This document shows positions 24,001 through 48,818 of a stretch of DNA of 64,000 bases, in pieces; positions within the stretch are counted from its first letter, which is position 1; every line of letters starts with the position of its first letter. Below the pieces are notes generated by a model. That model did not search any database. It was given only the letters and a program-made list of their open reading frames with translations, and was not told the origin of the DNA. A program made the translations under genes and the position numbers. This stretch comes from Psococerastis gibbosa (Eukaryota > Arthropoda > Insecta > Psocodea > Psocidae), in assembly GCA_963971405.1 (NCBI GenBank), contig OZ020487.1, positions 28,629,371-28,693,370 of the forward strand, read 5' to 3'.

Positions 24001-24823
24001 TAATGATAATGAAACCGATTGCATCTTAGCGGGAAAATAGGGTTTTAAAAATGAAACTGTAAAATTAATATAGATTATATATATATTTACATCGCAGAAT
24101 TCAGTAGAAAGCACTAACTAGCCTTTAAAATTATCACTGGAAAATAATAAAATATATAATAAAACTTTTTTTTCTTCTTTAAGTTGAACCCACACAGCCT
24201 TTGTTACTATAGCCTTTTGGAGTCTACTTGCAGCTACAGAATCAGGTAACTCTGACTATTTGAATGAAGTCAAACTGTCGTCTTATGGTTGGGGTTCCTC
24301 CTTACTCACGGAAAATTTGGTCGCCAATGATGCACTGAGAAAGGGCCTTAGTCCTTACTCCACAGGTTTGGATGGTTTCAAAGCTCCTTTCTCCAAATTT
24401 CTGATTCAGTCCCTAACTTTCGGTGATAGGTGAGTTGCAGACGAGTAGCAAGTGCCCTAGGGATTCTAATGGGTCCGGGGTCGTCCGAAGCTCAGCAAAC
24501 AGCTGAATCCACGTCCGCCTAGATCGGTGCAGTTTTACACTACTGAGTGGCTAGTAAGTTTGCAACAATTATTTTTACAGAATGCCCTAAGGAAATACAA
24601 TACAATAATTTGTCACATTTGTGAATGAATTGAGTCATAGGCCTAATATAGAGTAGACTTCAATCAGCAAGTCAGTATATCTTGCAAATTATTCTGCATA
24701 GGTTTACGTTGATATTAATTTCGAAAAGCAATAAATTAATTAAATCAAAAATAACAAGAACAAGATATAAATTATTATTATTATTACTATTAAGTCATTT
24801 AGTAGTTGTCTATGAACAACAAT

Positions 24824-37503
<12,680 letters not shown>

Positions 37504-38420
37504 TTTCACAAATAAGTAAAAAGAACCTATATTTTAGCTTTTAAAATGACAGAGAATAATGATTGATTTGATGATTTCGTAAATATAAACATCTAAGATG
37601 GCGGTCAGAAATTCTAACGCCACGTTACCGCATAAATTCAAATTTGTTTTTGAAACAATCATAGAGAAACATTTCCGATTATTACAACATATATATAATA
37701 TATATATATACATATAATATATATATATATATATAATATAATATATATTATATCTATAGAAAGTAGAAATATCTCCAATTTGAACAATGTTAACGCACAG
37801 AATGAGCAATATTTTAATACTATAAGACATAACCAAAGTCTATTAGGCGTAGAAAGGAAGTTCAATTATTCACTTCATTGTCAATGATTTCTAAAAACCA
37901 TACACAGTATCCACCAAATAGCCAATGGGTCCACATTCCGTATAGGGTGATCTAGCCCAATAAGTTGACCAAAAGACAGAAAAACCGCATTTTTGTGATA
38001 AAAGAATAATATTTGGACAAAAATCTCAAGATTATATTTACGACTAGAATAATGATTTCACAAATGCAATGCAATATTAAAGTAGATAATTATTTCCCCA
38101 TCATTTCATTTTTGTTCCATCAAAGAAATTCAGAAGTATAAATGATGGCCCTAAATTCCTTCAAAGATAATAAACATTTAATGAGTTCAGTGAAAAGTGA
38201 TTCCGTCGCTTTCGCTTATGTTGTTAATTCAGTGGTACAACAATAAGACAAAGTACGAAATACGAATAAATAAGCAAAGTAAACACACATTTAAAGAAAC
38301 GAATTTTAACTCAAATAAAAACATCCATGAAAAGAATAAAGCATAATCAATAACATGAAGCAAACAATAGCTTTTAAAGAAGAAAAATTCTAATTATTCC
38401 TAGTTAAAAGGTAGGAATGT
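37504..38420. other. DHX8 upstream region, including TA-rich tract
   Basis: AT-rich DNA upstream of the DHX8 start codon. It must hold the DHX8 promoter and 5' UTR, but I see no clear core promoter element. A TA-rich tract of about 65 bp lies at 37690-37755. No gene recognised. Confidence 0.4.
37690..37755. repeat. TA-rich simple repeat
   Basis: Imperfect (TA)n/ATATAT tract of about 65 bp, 190-250 bases upstream of the DHX8 start codon on the minus strand. Confidence 0.85.
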
Positions 38421-38717
38421 ATGGAAGTTTATTTACAAAAATGGTTAACATGGCAAGTACGTAATTATGCTGAACGTGTCGGAGCTGGAGCCCTGGCTGC
38501 TGTCATGGAGTATTTGGCTGCTAAAGTCCTCGAGTTGGCAGACAATGCTGCTCGTGACAACAAGAAGACTCGTATCATTCCGCGCCATCTCCAACTGGCC
38601 ATACGAAATGACGAAGAATTGAACAAGTTACTGTCTGGCGTCACCATTGCCCAGGGTGGTGTATTGCCCAACATTCAGGCAGTTCTCCTGCCCAAAAAGA
38701 CAGAGAAGAAGGCTTAA
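38421..38717 (+). pseudogene. H2A: Histone H2A copy, N-terminally truncated
   Basis: Core nucleosome histone sequence. From [10 protein letters not shown] to the stop it follows arthropod H2A closely, including [19 protein letters not shown] and the arthropod-type tail [11 protein letters not shown] … LPKKTEKKA. The N-terminal tail and first helix are gone: homology stops abruptly before NYAERV and is replaced by unrelated sequence. Nine bases are missing after AGA (the PVY residues). EYLAAEVLELAGN has become [13 protein letters not shown], losing one acidic-patch residue. No histone 3' stem-loop was seen after the stop. The remaining 98-codon frame is open, so a recent retrocopy or gene fragment is most likely. 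A functional short H2A variant cannot be excluded. Confidence 0.7.
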
Positions 38718-39356
38718 TTAAGCCCCTCTCGTCATTGTCCATCGAACTATTCGAAAGAAAATTCAGCATAACTACGTAGGGGCGTAGGCTGTACATTATT
38801 TAATTTTTTAAATCTTATTGCACTGGTGGGAAAGAAATACTTTTACGAAAATAATTATATTACGCGACGTGAGGCTAAATATTTAATGCTTTGCGTTTTA
38901 GCCGCTTACATAGATGCTTTAAATTTAGGTACCTTTATTTTAACAAATACGTCATTTTCAGTAGTAGGCCCTAATTTCATGGGTTGTGACTTACAGTATG
39001 CGCATGCAATTTAGACTAAGAAGTAAAAAGTATAAAAGTTTATCACGAAGATTTACTCAGTTAAAAAGATCCAAAAAAATAGTAGGGGTCACTTACAATT
39101 TAGTAACTGAGATCATCATTGCTCAATCCTTCATTAAAACTTAACATGAACCAACTGCCACTGCATAACTATATTACATTGTATGTGCCATAAAAACTGC
39201 CTTGCGATTCTCAATGAATAAATAAATTAATGAATTCAAGACATGCATTCATTTACCTACCCAAAAATATAACACTATACAACACAGCGGTGACACTTTA
39301 TAAACACTCAAAATCACACAAAATCCACTTTGTTCCCATTAAAATATTATTGCAAA
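38718..39356. other. Intergenic stretch between H2A copy and centrin
   Basis: AT-rich DNA with a TAGGCCCTAA-type motif near 38963. It should contain the centrin 3' UTR (minus strand). Nothing else recognised. Confidence 0.4.
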
Positions 39357-40276
39357 TCAATATAAACTTGTCTTTTTCATAACCCTTAGAAACTCTTCTT
39401 GGTTGACTTCACCGTCGCCATCTCTGTCAGCTTCATCAATCATTTCTTGTAATTCTTCGTCAGTAAGATTCTCTCCCAATTCCTTAGCAACCCGTTTTAA
39501 GTTCTTGAACGATATCTTGCCAGTATCGTCATCGTCAAATAATCGGAATGCTTTTAAAATCTCTTCTTTGCTATCCTTTTCGGCCATTTTAGTAGTCATA
39601 AGGGCAAGGAAATCATCGAATGACAATGTCCCTGTTCCATCTTTGTCAATTTCTTGGATCAGTTTCTTTATATCCTCCTTTTTTGGTTCAAAACCAAGAG
39701 CTCTCATAGCAACTTTTAATTCTTTTGTATCTATTTTACCTGTACCTTCGGTATCAAATAATTCGAACGCTTCCTTAATGTCTAATTTTTGGTTTTCAGA
39801 TAGTTCGAACTTAGGTCCTTGTGATTTTTTTCTTATCGCACCCATCCCTGTGGTCTTTGGCACTGCCCCTCTTCCTCCAGATGTCTACAACAAAAATTTG
39901 TTACTGGCTTTACATGCATTTAAGTGGCATATTATACAGTATGTTACTCTAGCTCCATCGCAGAATATGCCTGCAACATGTGGTAGCAAATACCGTAAAT
40001 AATCTGATAGTGCCCACTGACCTGCATAGTCTGTTTTGATGCCTATTGTAGCCTGCTAAGATTTTTAAGAGTTTTCTGCATTTTTTCGATTATTCTGAAT
40101 GCAATGTAGACACTACAGTATTAAAAAAAAAAAAGGGGGTGCAACTACACAGTCAACACAACCAATTTCCTAATTTACTCCGCATTTTATAGTGCCATTT
40201 CTATAAGCCATTGGCCATAAAATGATGAGGACTGACTAATATTCTAAATTAGGAAATTATGTGGAATTCTTACCAT
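39357..40276 (-). CDS. CETN: Centrin (caltractin)
   Basis: EF-hand calcium-binding protein of centrioles and basal bodies; centrin-2 also works in nucleotide-excision repair. The main exon 39884-39357 codes 175 residues. The start codon lies alone in an upstream exon, 40276-40274, where ATG is followed directly by the donor GTAAGA. An acceptor TTGTTGTAG precedes ACATCT, so the protein begins [14 protein letters not shown] and totals 176 residues. EF loops start at about residues 45 ([12 protein letters not shown]), 81 ([12 protein letters not shown]), 118 ([12 protein letters not shown]) and 154 ([12 protein letters not shown]). Loops 1 and 4 have the canonical final Glu. Loop 2 ends in Asp, and loop 3 ends in Asn and may bind weakly. 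The C-terminus KKTSLY matches the centrin-1/2 type. CETN1 versus CETN2 orthology is not resolved. Confidence 0.95.
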
Positions 40277-40900
40277 TTTTTTGTACGAAGAAGTATTTTA
40301 TATTATTGATAAAACAAGGTGATAGACGTTTGAAGTTTAGTTAGTTGTTTGTTTACAGGTTATGATTGTAGAATGACGTGACAATAGAAAAATTATCGTG
40401 GCACTAGTTCAGAATGGCGGCTTTTTAGAAAAGTTTCTTTTACATTCTTATTGAAATTTTCTAATAATCTGCAGTTTTTCAGTAAAGATTTTTTGTGGGA
40501 AAATTTAACATGTTTACGATGAAATTACTGCTTTATTTGGCTGCCTTTTCGAAATTTATTCTTTCGCTACATGACGAATCAAATTTATATTCTAACTCAG
40601 CCCATAGGTTACCTACAGGCTACTGTATTCATTATAAATAGGTGTCTAACACTAAATATATGCCTAGAACTTATGCAACTTGACATATTCCTTACGGCCT
40701 ACGGTACCACAGCCTACTTTCTGTAATAAGATGCACACCGACCACACAGTACCGTAATTTAATATGCTATTGGTGGCCAATAGGCCTATTCAGGCAACAA
40801 AACTAATTTTAGTAGACAAGTCCATCCTAATAATGTAACAATTATTCCACGACGATGCTGACAATTTATTAGTCTGTACTGACTACTGACGTACTGTAAT
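40277..40900. other. Centrin upstream region, no other gene
   Basis: Contains the presumed centrin 5' UTR and promoter. AGCCGCCATT on the minus strand near 40420 and AGGCCTA motifs are noted. No other coding signal. Confidence 0.35.
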
Positions 40901-40949
40901 ATTACTAAGGAAACGGCTTGGAATCGGGAAACCAGATGTGTTTTGATAA

Positions 40950-41880
40950 CCGCAAAGTGAACTGAAACAGCTGATAACCACTGCTGATAAGGTCACAGTG
41001 CATCCGCCAAAACAAGTATTCTCACGGGAGGGCCATGCGGTGGAATTTTTCAGGGTGAAACAAGATTTGGGAAATGGCACCCCTCCCCCCTGTCGACGAA
41101 TCTTTCTTTGTAAAAAAAGGCCATTAACTGAATTTGTTAGCCTATTGCAGTTGTTTTGGTATATTAAGCCGGTATGTAGTTTTTAAGGCTACCAAACAGA
41201 GGGTAACTCAATATATTGCAGAGAAGGTCGAAACTGTAAATTAATTTTTATTACCTGGGTCCGAGGGTCACCCCCGGTGGAAATATTTTGAAAAAATAGG
41301 CGCAATACACTGGAGTTGTAGGTAGGTACCGGTACTCATTTTGACAGCAGTGTAAACTTTAGATTTTATCCAGACGAACACCTAGCCTTCAAATTTGGTT
41401 ACTATAGGTACTAAAAAGGGGGGGGGCGTTTATAATTAAGAAAAATCATGATTTCCCGCATTTTAACACCAGTAGGCTATCAGGAAAGTTTAGATTTTAC
41501 TGACGATAACTGATTCTGAAACAGCTGGGGGCGCGGGGGTGTCCCCGTGGAATTTGTGCAGCAGGAAATAAATAAATAAATTTATGTATTCACCATAATA
41601 TTAGTAGGCCTACCTATCTCAAAAAGTTGTGTGAGTGTCGGTTTTGTTACTAACCATACTACATACTAACTTATACCATAATATTCAATAAAAACAAGTA
41701 AAGTTTATTGGCTACCTATTTTCCAAACGAAGACTATATAGCCTATAGTCTATAGGCTAATTCATATGTAGCTGCAAACAGCTAACCCCGGGAATCTCCT
41801 CCTGGGGAAATTGTGTTGAAAAAATAGGGTGCGAAATATTGTACTAGTAGTATATAGGTTCATGTATCTTGCTACAGTAC
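40950..41880. repeat. Diverged tandem repeat array (about 260-bp period)
   Basis: Related blocks recur near 41030, 41280, 41540 and 41815. Each has a G/C-rich piece then GTGGAAATATTTTGAAAAAA-like sequence. The second and fourth also share TAGG[CG].GCAATA-like and GTAGGTAGGT/GTATATAGGT pieces. AACAGCTG recurs before the first, third and fourth. Identity is low, so this is a by-eye impression. No gene recognised in the stretch. Confidence 0.4.
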
Positions 41881-42591
41881 ATAAATACAGCACAGGGTCC
41901 TGTTATTTTTGAATACATAATTTAGCAAATCGAATGGTAATGCATATGAGGGTTGCACAAAATTAATGTGCTTATTCAAGTTTATTGTCAAGAGTTAACA
42001 TTGACTGCAAAGTTAATTGTACACAATTTTATTATACAGAATATGGAACATTTGATCAGCGCCAGAACTGTTAAAACTAAATCACTAAATACAGCAGTTG
42101 AAAACTTGGTGATTCAGCATTGCCTAGGTGGCCTAGCCCTGATGGACAAAGGCTTTCTTCAAATGAATGGTTTATTAATTATGGTCTGATAACTTGCATA
42201 ATATAAAACTTCTTCGTCTTCTTTTGCCTCTTCTATCGAAGATTGACGATCATCATCGCAATTGTATAAACACGTGGAAACCGCGCCTTAGGGATCCACA
42301 ATAACGTTGCTAGGACCCTCGGCCTCGGCTAGACCGTAGGTGCCCACGTTGCCCACCCTGTACAACTCCAACTCATTTCCTAATGAAGCCTCAATAATAT
42401 ACGCCTTGGCCAGTTGGCCTTCCTTTAGACTCACCAACCGCAATTAAATATTTTATCCAGCCCTGAATCAAGCATAACATCATCAATCGAGATAACTACA
42501 GGCCTCTAACTAAACCAGTAGTAGGGTTTTCTATAATCAAGTGATGTGTCAGTGATCCCCGGCTCAAGTAGGCTAATATCAAAGTTCAGCA

Positions 42592-43674
42592 ATGTTAAAA
42601 ATGAAGTTTTTCGCATTAGCGTCTATTTTTGCAATTATAATATCTACTAGCAACGCTGGATTTTTAAAAAATCTAATCACTGGACGTAGACAAGAGCTTG
42701 TAACCAGCAGTACAACTGAACGGGGATCATTCCGGCCGATGACCCAAGGTGCCCAGTTTTACTTGGAAGACAATAACTCAAATGAACATGCTGATACGTA
42801 CACCATTAAACCGCAAATCTATAAGGCGCAGCAACCTAGCGTCACCACAGAAAAATATGTGGCTGCCTTCTCACCAATACACGAGGCTCCTAACGGAAGG
42901 TTCACATTCACCTGCCCACCTAATGATACCATTTCAAGTACGAACTGCTTGATGATTCGCGCGAATGAAAGTGGTCTAAATAATGGGTACCAAATGAAGT
43001 GCAACAGTCGAGTTTGTACCGAAACCGGAGGAAAGGGTGGCAACTACGAATGCCCATTATCACAGGAATTTGATCTCAAAGTTTATGTGAACGTAAGTTG
43101 TTTTATTAATCTTTCACTTAAGAGGATACCGCGACCGTAGATACACGCTGGCCCCTGGATCTGTTACGTAATTTTTATTTTTTATCAAATTTACTATACC
43201 TGTAGGTACCGTACGCAGCAAGTAATCCAAATTGTATAGACTAGAAGATTCATTATTATACATAATCGTACCCTAGTATTGTACTATACTATGTACAGTA
43301 TATGAATATGTAATATGTAGGCCTATATAAGGAATTTTAGGGTGGTGTAGTGATGTTTATGTTAGGCACCTATACGTTAAGAGGGTACAGAAATTTACAG
43401 AATTATCCAGGGAAAATTAAGCCCACAAAAATTAAAAACGCCTTATGATTTGATGGAAGGACGAATTAGAAACCTATAGGCTATAGCCTACTCTCACAAG
43501 GTTTCAGCCGTTTCACTAGCAAATAAACTCTCATTTCTTTGTGCTTTACAGCTGCAAACAAAAAGAGCAACATGCGAACAAATGCTCAGGACTATTTTCA
43601 ACCCACAGTCAAGGAATCCCTGCGGCAAAGGACAGCGACAAGGCCCCACCGGAGGATGCCGAGACAGCTGGTAG
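42592..43674 (+). CDS. Small secreted cysteine-rich protein, unrecognised
   Basis: Two exons, 42592-43092 and 43552-43674, joined in phase 0 (AAC|GTAAGT … TTTACAG|CTG), give 207 residues. The N-terminus MLKMKFFALASIFAIIISTS followed by NA is a clear signal peptide. No transmembrane segment follows. After a Ser/Thr-rich region, eight cysteines sit in the C-terminal half: five in exon 1 (FTCPP, TNCLM, KCNS, RVCTE, YECPL) and three in exon 2 (TCEQ, PCGKG, GCRDS). This suggests four disulfides. NDT and NES are possible N-glycosylation sites. A poly(A) signal follows closely. Likely extracellular; role unknown, with no family recognised. Unspliced reading would stop at 43140, so the spliced form depends on the donor at 43093. 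Confidence 0.75.
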
Positions 43675-43736
43675 CATCGTAGGCCCAAATAGACTGCAAA
43701 TTTGATGATATAAATTTGTATGCACTGTAACGTTTT

Positions 43737-43742
43737 AATAAA
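43737..43742 (+). terminator. Poly(A) signal AATAAA
   Basis: Canonical hexamer 63 bases past the stop codon of the secreted cysteine-rich protein, in an AT-rich setting. It supports the second exon as terminal. Confidence 0.65.
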
Positions 43743-45300
43743 GAGGCAACTTATTTTTACCTACCGTACCTATAGGATATTTTGAATATTTAAGGGTTTA
43801 AGTCCCGGCCTTGTCTTCTTTTTCGGTAGGGTATTCGGGGACTCCACTTATTCAGTTAGTCGCGGGTTTCCACCAGTTAGGGTCGGATTGACCAGGAAGG
43901 TTAAGGCGCGAGCGGTTTTCATTTAAATGTTTTAGTGAGCTAGCTAGTAGGCTGTTTTTCCCCTTTTCACCTTTCTCTTTTCGAATTATCGGCATAGACA
44001 GTCAATTATAGTTAAAAATTATAGTCCAGATTTAATTTAGTTTGGTAATAGAGAAATCGGAGCATTTTACAAAACGTGATAAGGTTATTTTAAGATTTTA
44101 TAGATTGAGTGTGTGTCTTTCAAATAGGTACCTCACCTTCAAAATAGGTACCAACAGGCTATATTTACTACACCTGACAGTGCGTCGTTATAAAAGGAGT
44201 CTTTTCAACTTCATCATTTGCATGTTTTCTTACGACCCGTACGAATAAAGGCGAGTCTGTTGATGTTTATAGGGTACAAAATGATTGGGTAAATATAGCA
44301 TTGTCTGCACTGAAAATCTGTCTTAAATGCTCATTAATAATATAGGCTACTATATTTGGAAAGACCCTTAGCCAACGTAACACCATAGGACAAGAAAAAA
44401 ACCAATATAAAAAACTGAAACATTCATTCATTCTTTTTTACAAATTGTTTATGATACAACGAATTTATCATTAATTTTAAATATCGAAAATGTCTCTGTT
44501 TATGAAACAATTCAATCTGGGTGCCGTCTACTATAAGATATCTGCAGCCGTAGTTATGCCATGATAGTTCATTAACGCAGTCTAGAACTTAGGTTTTATA
44601 CCAGGCTTCAGCTGATCACAGGATGTCAGGCACTGCCTGAATAGAATAAGCCCAAAAGTGGACAGATTTATCAAAATTTGTTTGTTTACAGTTTTAACCC
44701 CAGGAGTAAGTTAATACCAATCGCCATAATCGGCCCACTGATTGAGACTCAGTTGTATATGTACCGCCATTGAATATTTAACCGCTATATTTTCAATGGT
44801 ACCATACAATCATCCCATCAGTGAACAATAAAAAATGCAAGTTAATGGCGAATGCTGGAATTGGAAAATGGAACCATGCACTAGACTTTGCTAAAGAAAA
44901 CATGCTGTTTAAACATGAAGCTTCGCAGATATTCAAAAACGTTTTGCATATACTGGTAAGATCACCACTTGGACCAACTGAACTTCATCATCATTCAGAA
45001 AATGTTTTTAAAATTTCCTCTTATTGAGCAGGCCCAAGTAGACTAGCACAAAATGATGAAATTTCGGGGTTGTTAATAAACAGCCATAGATTACCCATGC
45101 AGCTTTAAAAAAATGGGCCAAGGGCAAACATGCAACGAACAGGTTAATTTTACTCGCAGACCATTGGTTAGGTACTAGCAAGGGCGGCTTGCACCAAGTG
45201 TTGGTATCTTGGTAAACCATGGAAAGAGCAACCCGACAGATACATTGCGAAAGCCTGCAGTGCTCGTTGCCATGGGTAATATTATTTTTGAAGTTTTTTT
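43743..45300. other. Intergenic stretch
   Basis: No gene recognised. It contains a half copy of the CAG-ended MITE at 44672-44740. A plus-strand open frame at 44821-45027 (68 codons) has no recognisable motif, lacks an ATG at its 5' end, and is probably chance. Confidence 0.4.
44672..44740. mobile_element. CAG-ended MITE, right half only
   Basis: Matches the right half of 49452-49611: AAAATTTGTTTGTTTACAG, then TTTAACCCCAGGAGTAA, then ATAATCGGCCCACTG. The left half is absent. Confidence 0.7.
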
Positions 45301-45307
45301 TAATTAC

Positions 45308-45313
45308 TTTATT
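45308..45313 (-). terminator. Possible poly(A) signal AATAAA for dpr
   Basis: Minus-strand AATAAA about 374 bases past the dpr stop codon. Canonical hexamer, but the distance leaves other sites possible. Confidence 0.35.
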
Positions 45314-45686
45314 AGCCCACTGAACCTTGCCCTGCCAACGACCTCACTAATATTTATGGACAATATTGATTAACATTAATTATGGGTAAGTCTTCGAAGG
45401 CAACAATCCACACTGGATAAAGCGACAATGAACACACATAGAGACATGTCCATTGACACAATGTAACAGGCGTTAGGCGTGACTTAACCAAGTTCAGTTA
45501 CTGGTCTTACAACAGGATTGCCAGCACTTGCTGGTTCGGTTCTCCAGCGCTAGCGCCGTTAGTATCTATTGGGCGAATTACAATAGTTTTGGTTTTTACG
45601 GACATATCACGGCATAGAAAAACTACGGCTGTTTATGAACATCAAATGAAATGGCGTTCATAGGGGTAGTTCTTGTTCACACGCTG

Positions 45687-48600
45687 CTAGACGTGAAGAA
45701 GTCGAAGAAGGGCGATCGGAGCGGCCAAGGCACTCAGCAGCGTCGGACAAGACGTCGCTATGGCAACGCCACGCTGCATGGCCGCGGGGTGTTCCCCTGA
45801 AAATAGAAGAAAAAACATCAACGATAAAATATGGCAGGAAATCACATCAGCTACATATGTGTATCCCGTGGGCTTGTATTATATAGATACTGTGTTTTCC
45901 TACCTATTTTCAAGAGTTGAGTCAAAATAATGAAAATGTTCTATGCAGGCCATTTACATAATATATAGTATAGGCCTACTTACTGTAGTAGGCCTAGATA
46001 AATCCATTTTGTCAAAATATGTACGAATGTTAGAGAATAAAATACCACGGGAGATTAGTTCGAAATTATTCATTTTCACAGCCACCTCTTCTTACAAATT
46101 CATTAAATCTGGCTGCCTGCCTCCAGCAACAAAAGCGCTGAGGTAAGTTCTAAGTTCGAACCCCTGCCGAGAAAATTGCTTTATCGCTCAAAATTACGAG
46201 CCGCGTTACTACCATAGTTAGAAGTTTGCACGGAGGTAAGGCGAAGCTAGGAAGGGCGGGGTTAGGGACTCGACACATTACAGGAGCGTCATTTCACTGT
46301 TTTTCAGGGGGGGGGGGGCATCATGTCAATTAGGCACATTTTTAAGCAAGGTTGTGTTCCTCGTCAGTCATGGGCCAGGTTAAAATGTCCGAAGTAGTAG
46401 GAATATGCTACAATTCTATATAGGACGGATGGGACACTCACTTCCCGCCAAAATATATTTTTGAATTTCTGGGGCTACCCGCCACGTCTCATGTGACCAG
46501 CCATTGAAAAGACATAGCAGATCGCCCCAGGATTAAAAAAAAAATATTTTTTGCGGTCTCATATATCCCATATTATTGACTTCGATGGCCAGGTGGTAAC
46601 GTGCTTGCACTTGTGCGAGTCTTTACACGCCTTGCGATCGGAGACGTGTCATAACTCAACACGGGTACTAACCTACAGAGGCGACTGAAGAGGTCAATCG
46701 GATACATTCATTAAATTGATTGTACGTGATTAATCTTTTTATAGAAAAAAAAAAAATCTCACATATACAGCTCAAGGGTAGGATCAATAGAGTGGTTTTC
46801 CTCTCCACGCTCTTACAAAATAAAAAAATAAAACTCTGACATTCACTCTTACAAAGTGTATACAGTAAATTAAATTAGGTCAAGGCACAGGGTAATGAAA
46901 AACCAGTTTTATATCAACGGAGAGCTATGAATTGAAAAATAGGACGGAGGTAATAGAAATAGAGGGCGAGGGGGAGAGTTTCCAGGTGATTCTAGATCTT
47001 TGATAAATGAATGCTCGCGCCTGCAAACATACATTATTCACGCCATCCATTTGCGATCTCAGCTGACGCGTTTTATTTTTTGTTAAAAAAAATGGCGATT
47101 AGAAACCACGGGCTAAATATGCCAGAGGCTGAGCAACACAAATGTCTGGCGTCAATCATAATTTGACAACCATTTCCGATTTTTGTTTTTTTTATATGGT
47201 TATTTTTCCAAGTTTCAAAACGGCTGTAGAGTGATTATTTTCAGAGTGAGGCAAAACCAAAAAATTGCAGCCCTTTCTTGTCAAGGTTTTTTTTTTAAAT
47301 ATAATAAATGGTTGATCACATACAAACAATTTAATGAATGTATCTGATTGACTTCTTCAGTCGCCTCTGTCTAGAAATTGTAGAGTAACACTAGATTATT
47401 ATTATTAGTATTGAAAGGCTTTAGAACAAGCAGCAGCAATGGTTCGGCTACGTCCAAAAGATGGACGAGAACAGGACCACCCGGAGGTTGGCGGAAGCAA
47501 GGCCACAAGGAAAAAGACGCATCGGCTGACCGAGGACAACCCTCGAGGAAAGGATTGAACAACTCGCCGGAGCAAGAGGGAAAACAGTGGCCGAGCTCAA
47601 GGCGTTAGCGTCCGACCGGGGCGAGTTCAGGAAATGTGTCTGGGGCGACCCCCTCCCCCCCCCCCGCCGCGCTCGCGGCACTAAGGGGGAAGAATAAGAA
47701 GAAGAGAAGAAATGCTGTATATGACCATGTAGGCCCACTAGTTACTGTATGTGGTTTTCGGACATTGCTGGATTTGTTTTCGAATTAATTTTTAGCTATT
47801 GACACACTGGTTCACAGGTTCACTCCTCGATGTCAACCCACATCGACTACAAAGGCAAATAGACCGGCTCAGACATGCTTACTATTGACATTGTAAGTTG
47901 AAACAGGTGTTAACTCGACTTCACAAAGTAGGGGACAAGTTGCAACTCGCAACAGTACATTGATAGTGTACAAATTTGTAAATTAAATAGCCTAACCAGT
48001 TTTTTTTTTTACGAAAAGGGAGGTCAGGAGTTTTTATTTTTTATAGCAATAATACGTAATTGTTAAAGACACATTTTATTGGAATTTGGTAGGCTTAGGA
48101 TTAATTCAGTCGATATTTTTATTCTTACGGAAAGTTTCATACCCTAACAAGGTCTCACAGAAATATTAATCTTCACTGTGTGATGATGTAGCCTCTATAG
48201 CTTACTGTAGAAAGTAATACGCGGCCACGATAGGAAGATATTTGAAACACTTTGTAGATTCGAAAACATGCATAAGCGGAACCCCAAGTTCATTCAATTT
48301 TTATAAGAGTTCCACATGTCATCCTATTAATTGTGGTCGGATTGTTTAAGGTAGGCGTCAAGCTGATTTTCTGCTAATACGCCGACAAAAAAATTCTTCC
48401 ATATCGCGGCGAAGCCTCGCGAAATATTTGAATAGTAGCTTATTTTCGATATTATCGGTAATATCGATTTGACTTCAACGAGAGAACATGTTTGTTTCAT
48501 CCATCCCCAAGAACCGGTGAAATTGAATCAAGGCAGCAGCCTTAATTGCAGCAGCCTACAATCAAATTGTGTCATGGTAATTAATTATTAATGAAATTCT

Positions 48601-48778
48601 GATGCAGTGCACATACAGGACATAATTATCTGAAACCAAAACTTGAGAGAATGTTCAAAATTTGATTTGCGGCCAACTGCAAGCACCTAATATCGAGGCG
48701 AAGCCGCTAAAAATTGTGGCATTGCATGGTTTCGTTTTCGACGCCAAAAAAGTTCTTTTTCTCACCCTTCTCTACTCA

Positions 48779-48818
<40 letters not shown>

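Noticed and set aside
37690-37755. TA tract considered as replication origin or promoter
   Set aside because: A simple repeat in an AT-rich genome; nothing beyond composition supports a function.
37534-37865. Minus-strand frames upstream of DHX8 (Ile/Tyr-rich)
   Set aside because: They read through the TA-rich tract and are simple-sequence artefacts.
39403-40002. 199-codon plus-strand frame opposite centrin
   Set aside because: Ser-rich mirror of the EF-hand coding exon; no independent evidence.
44821-45027. 68-codon plus-strand frame beginning at GTG
   Set aside because: No ATG at its 5' end, no motif, no splice partner found.
45651-45800. Plus-strand 49-codon ATG frame rich in Arg/Lys
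   Set aside because: It is the antisense of the dpr C-terminal exon, which begins GEHPAAMQ and joins in phase to the Ig2 exon.
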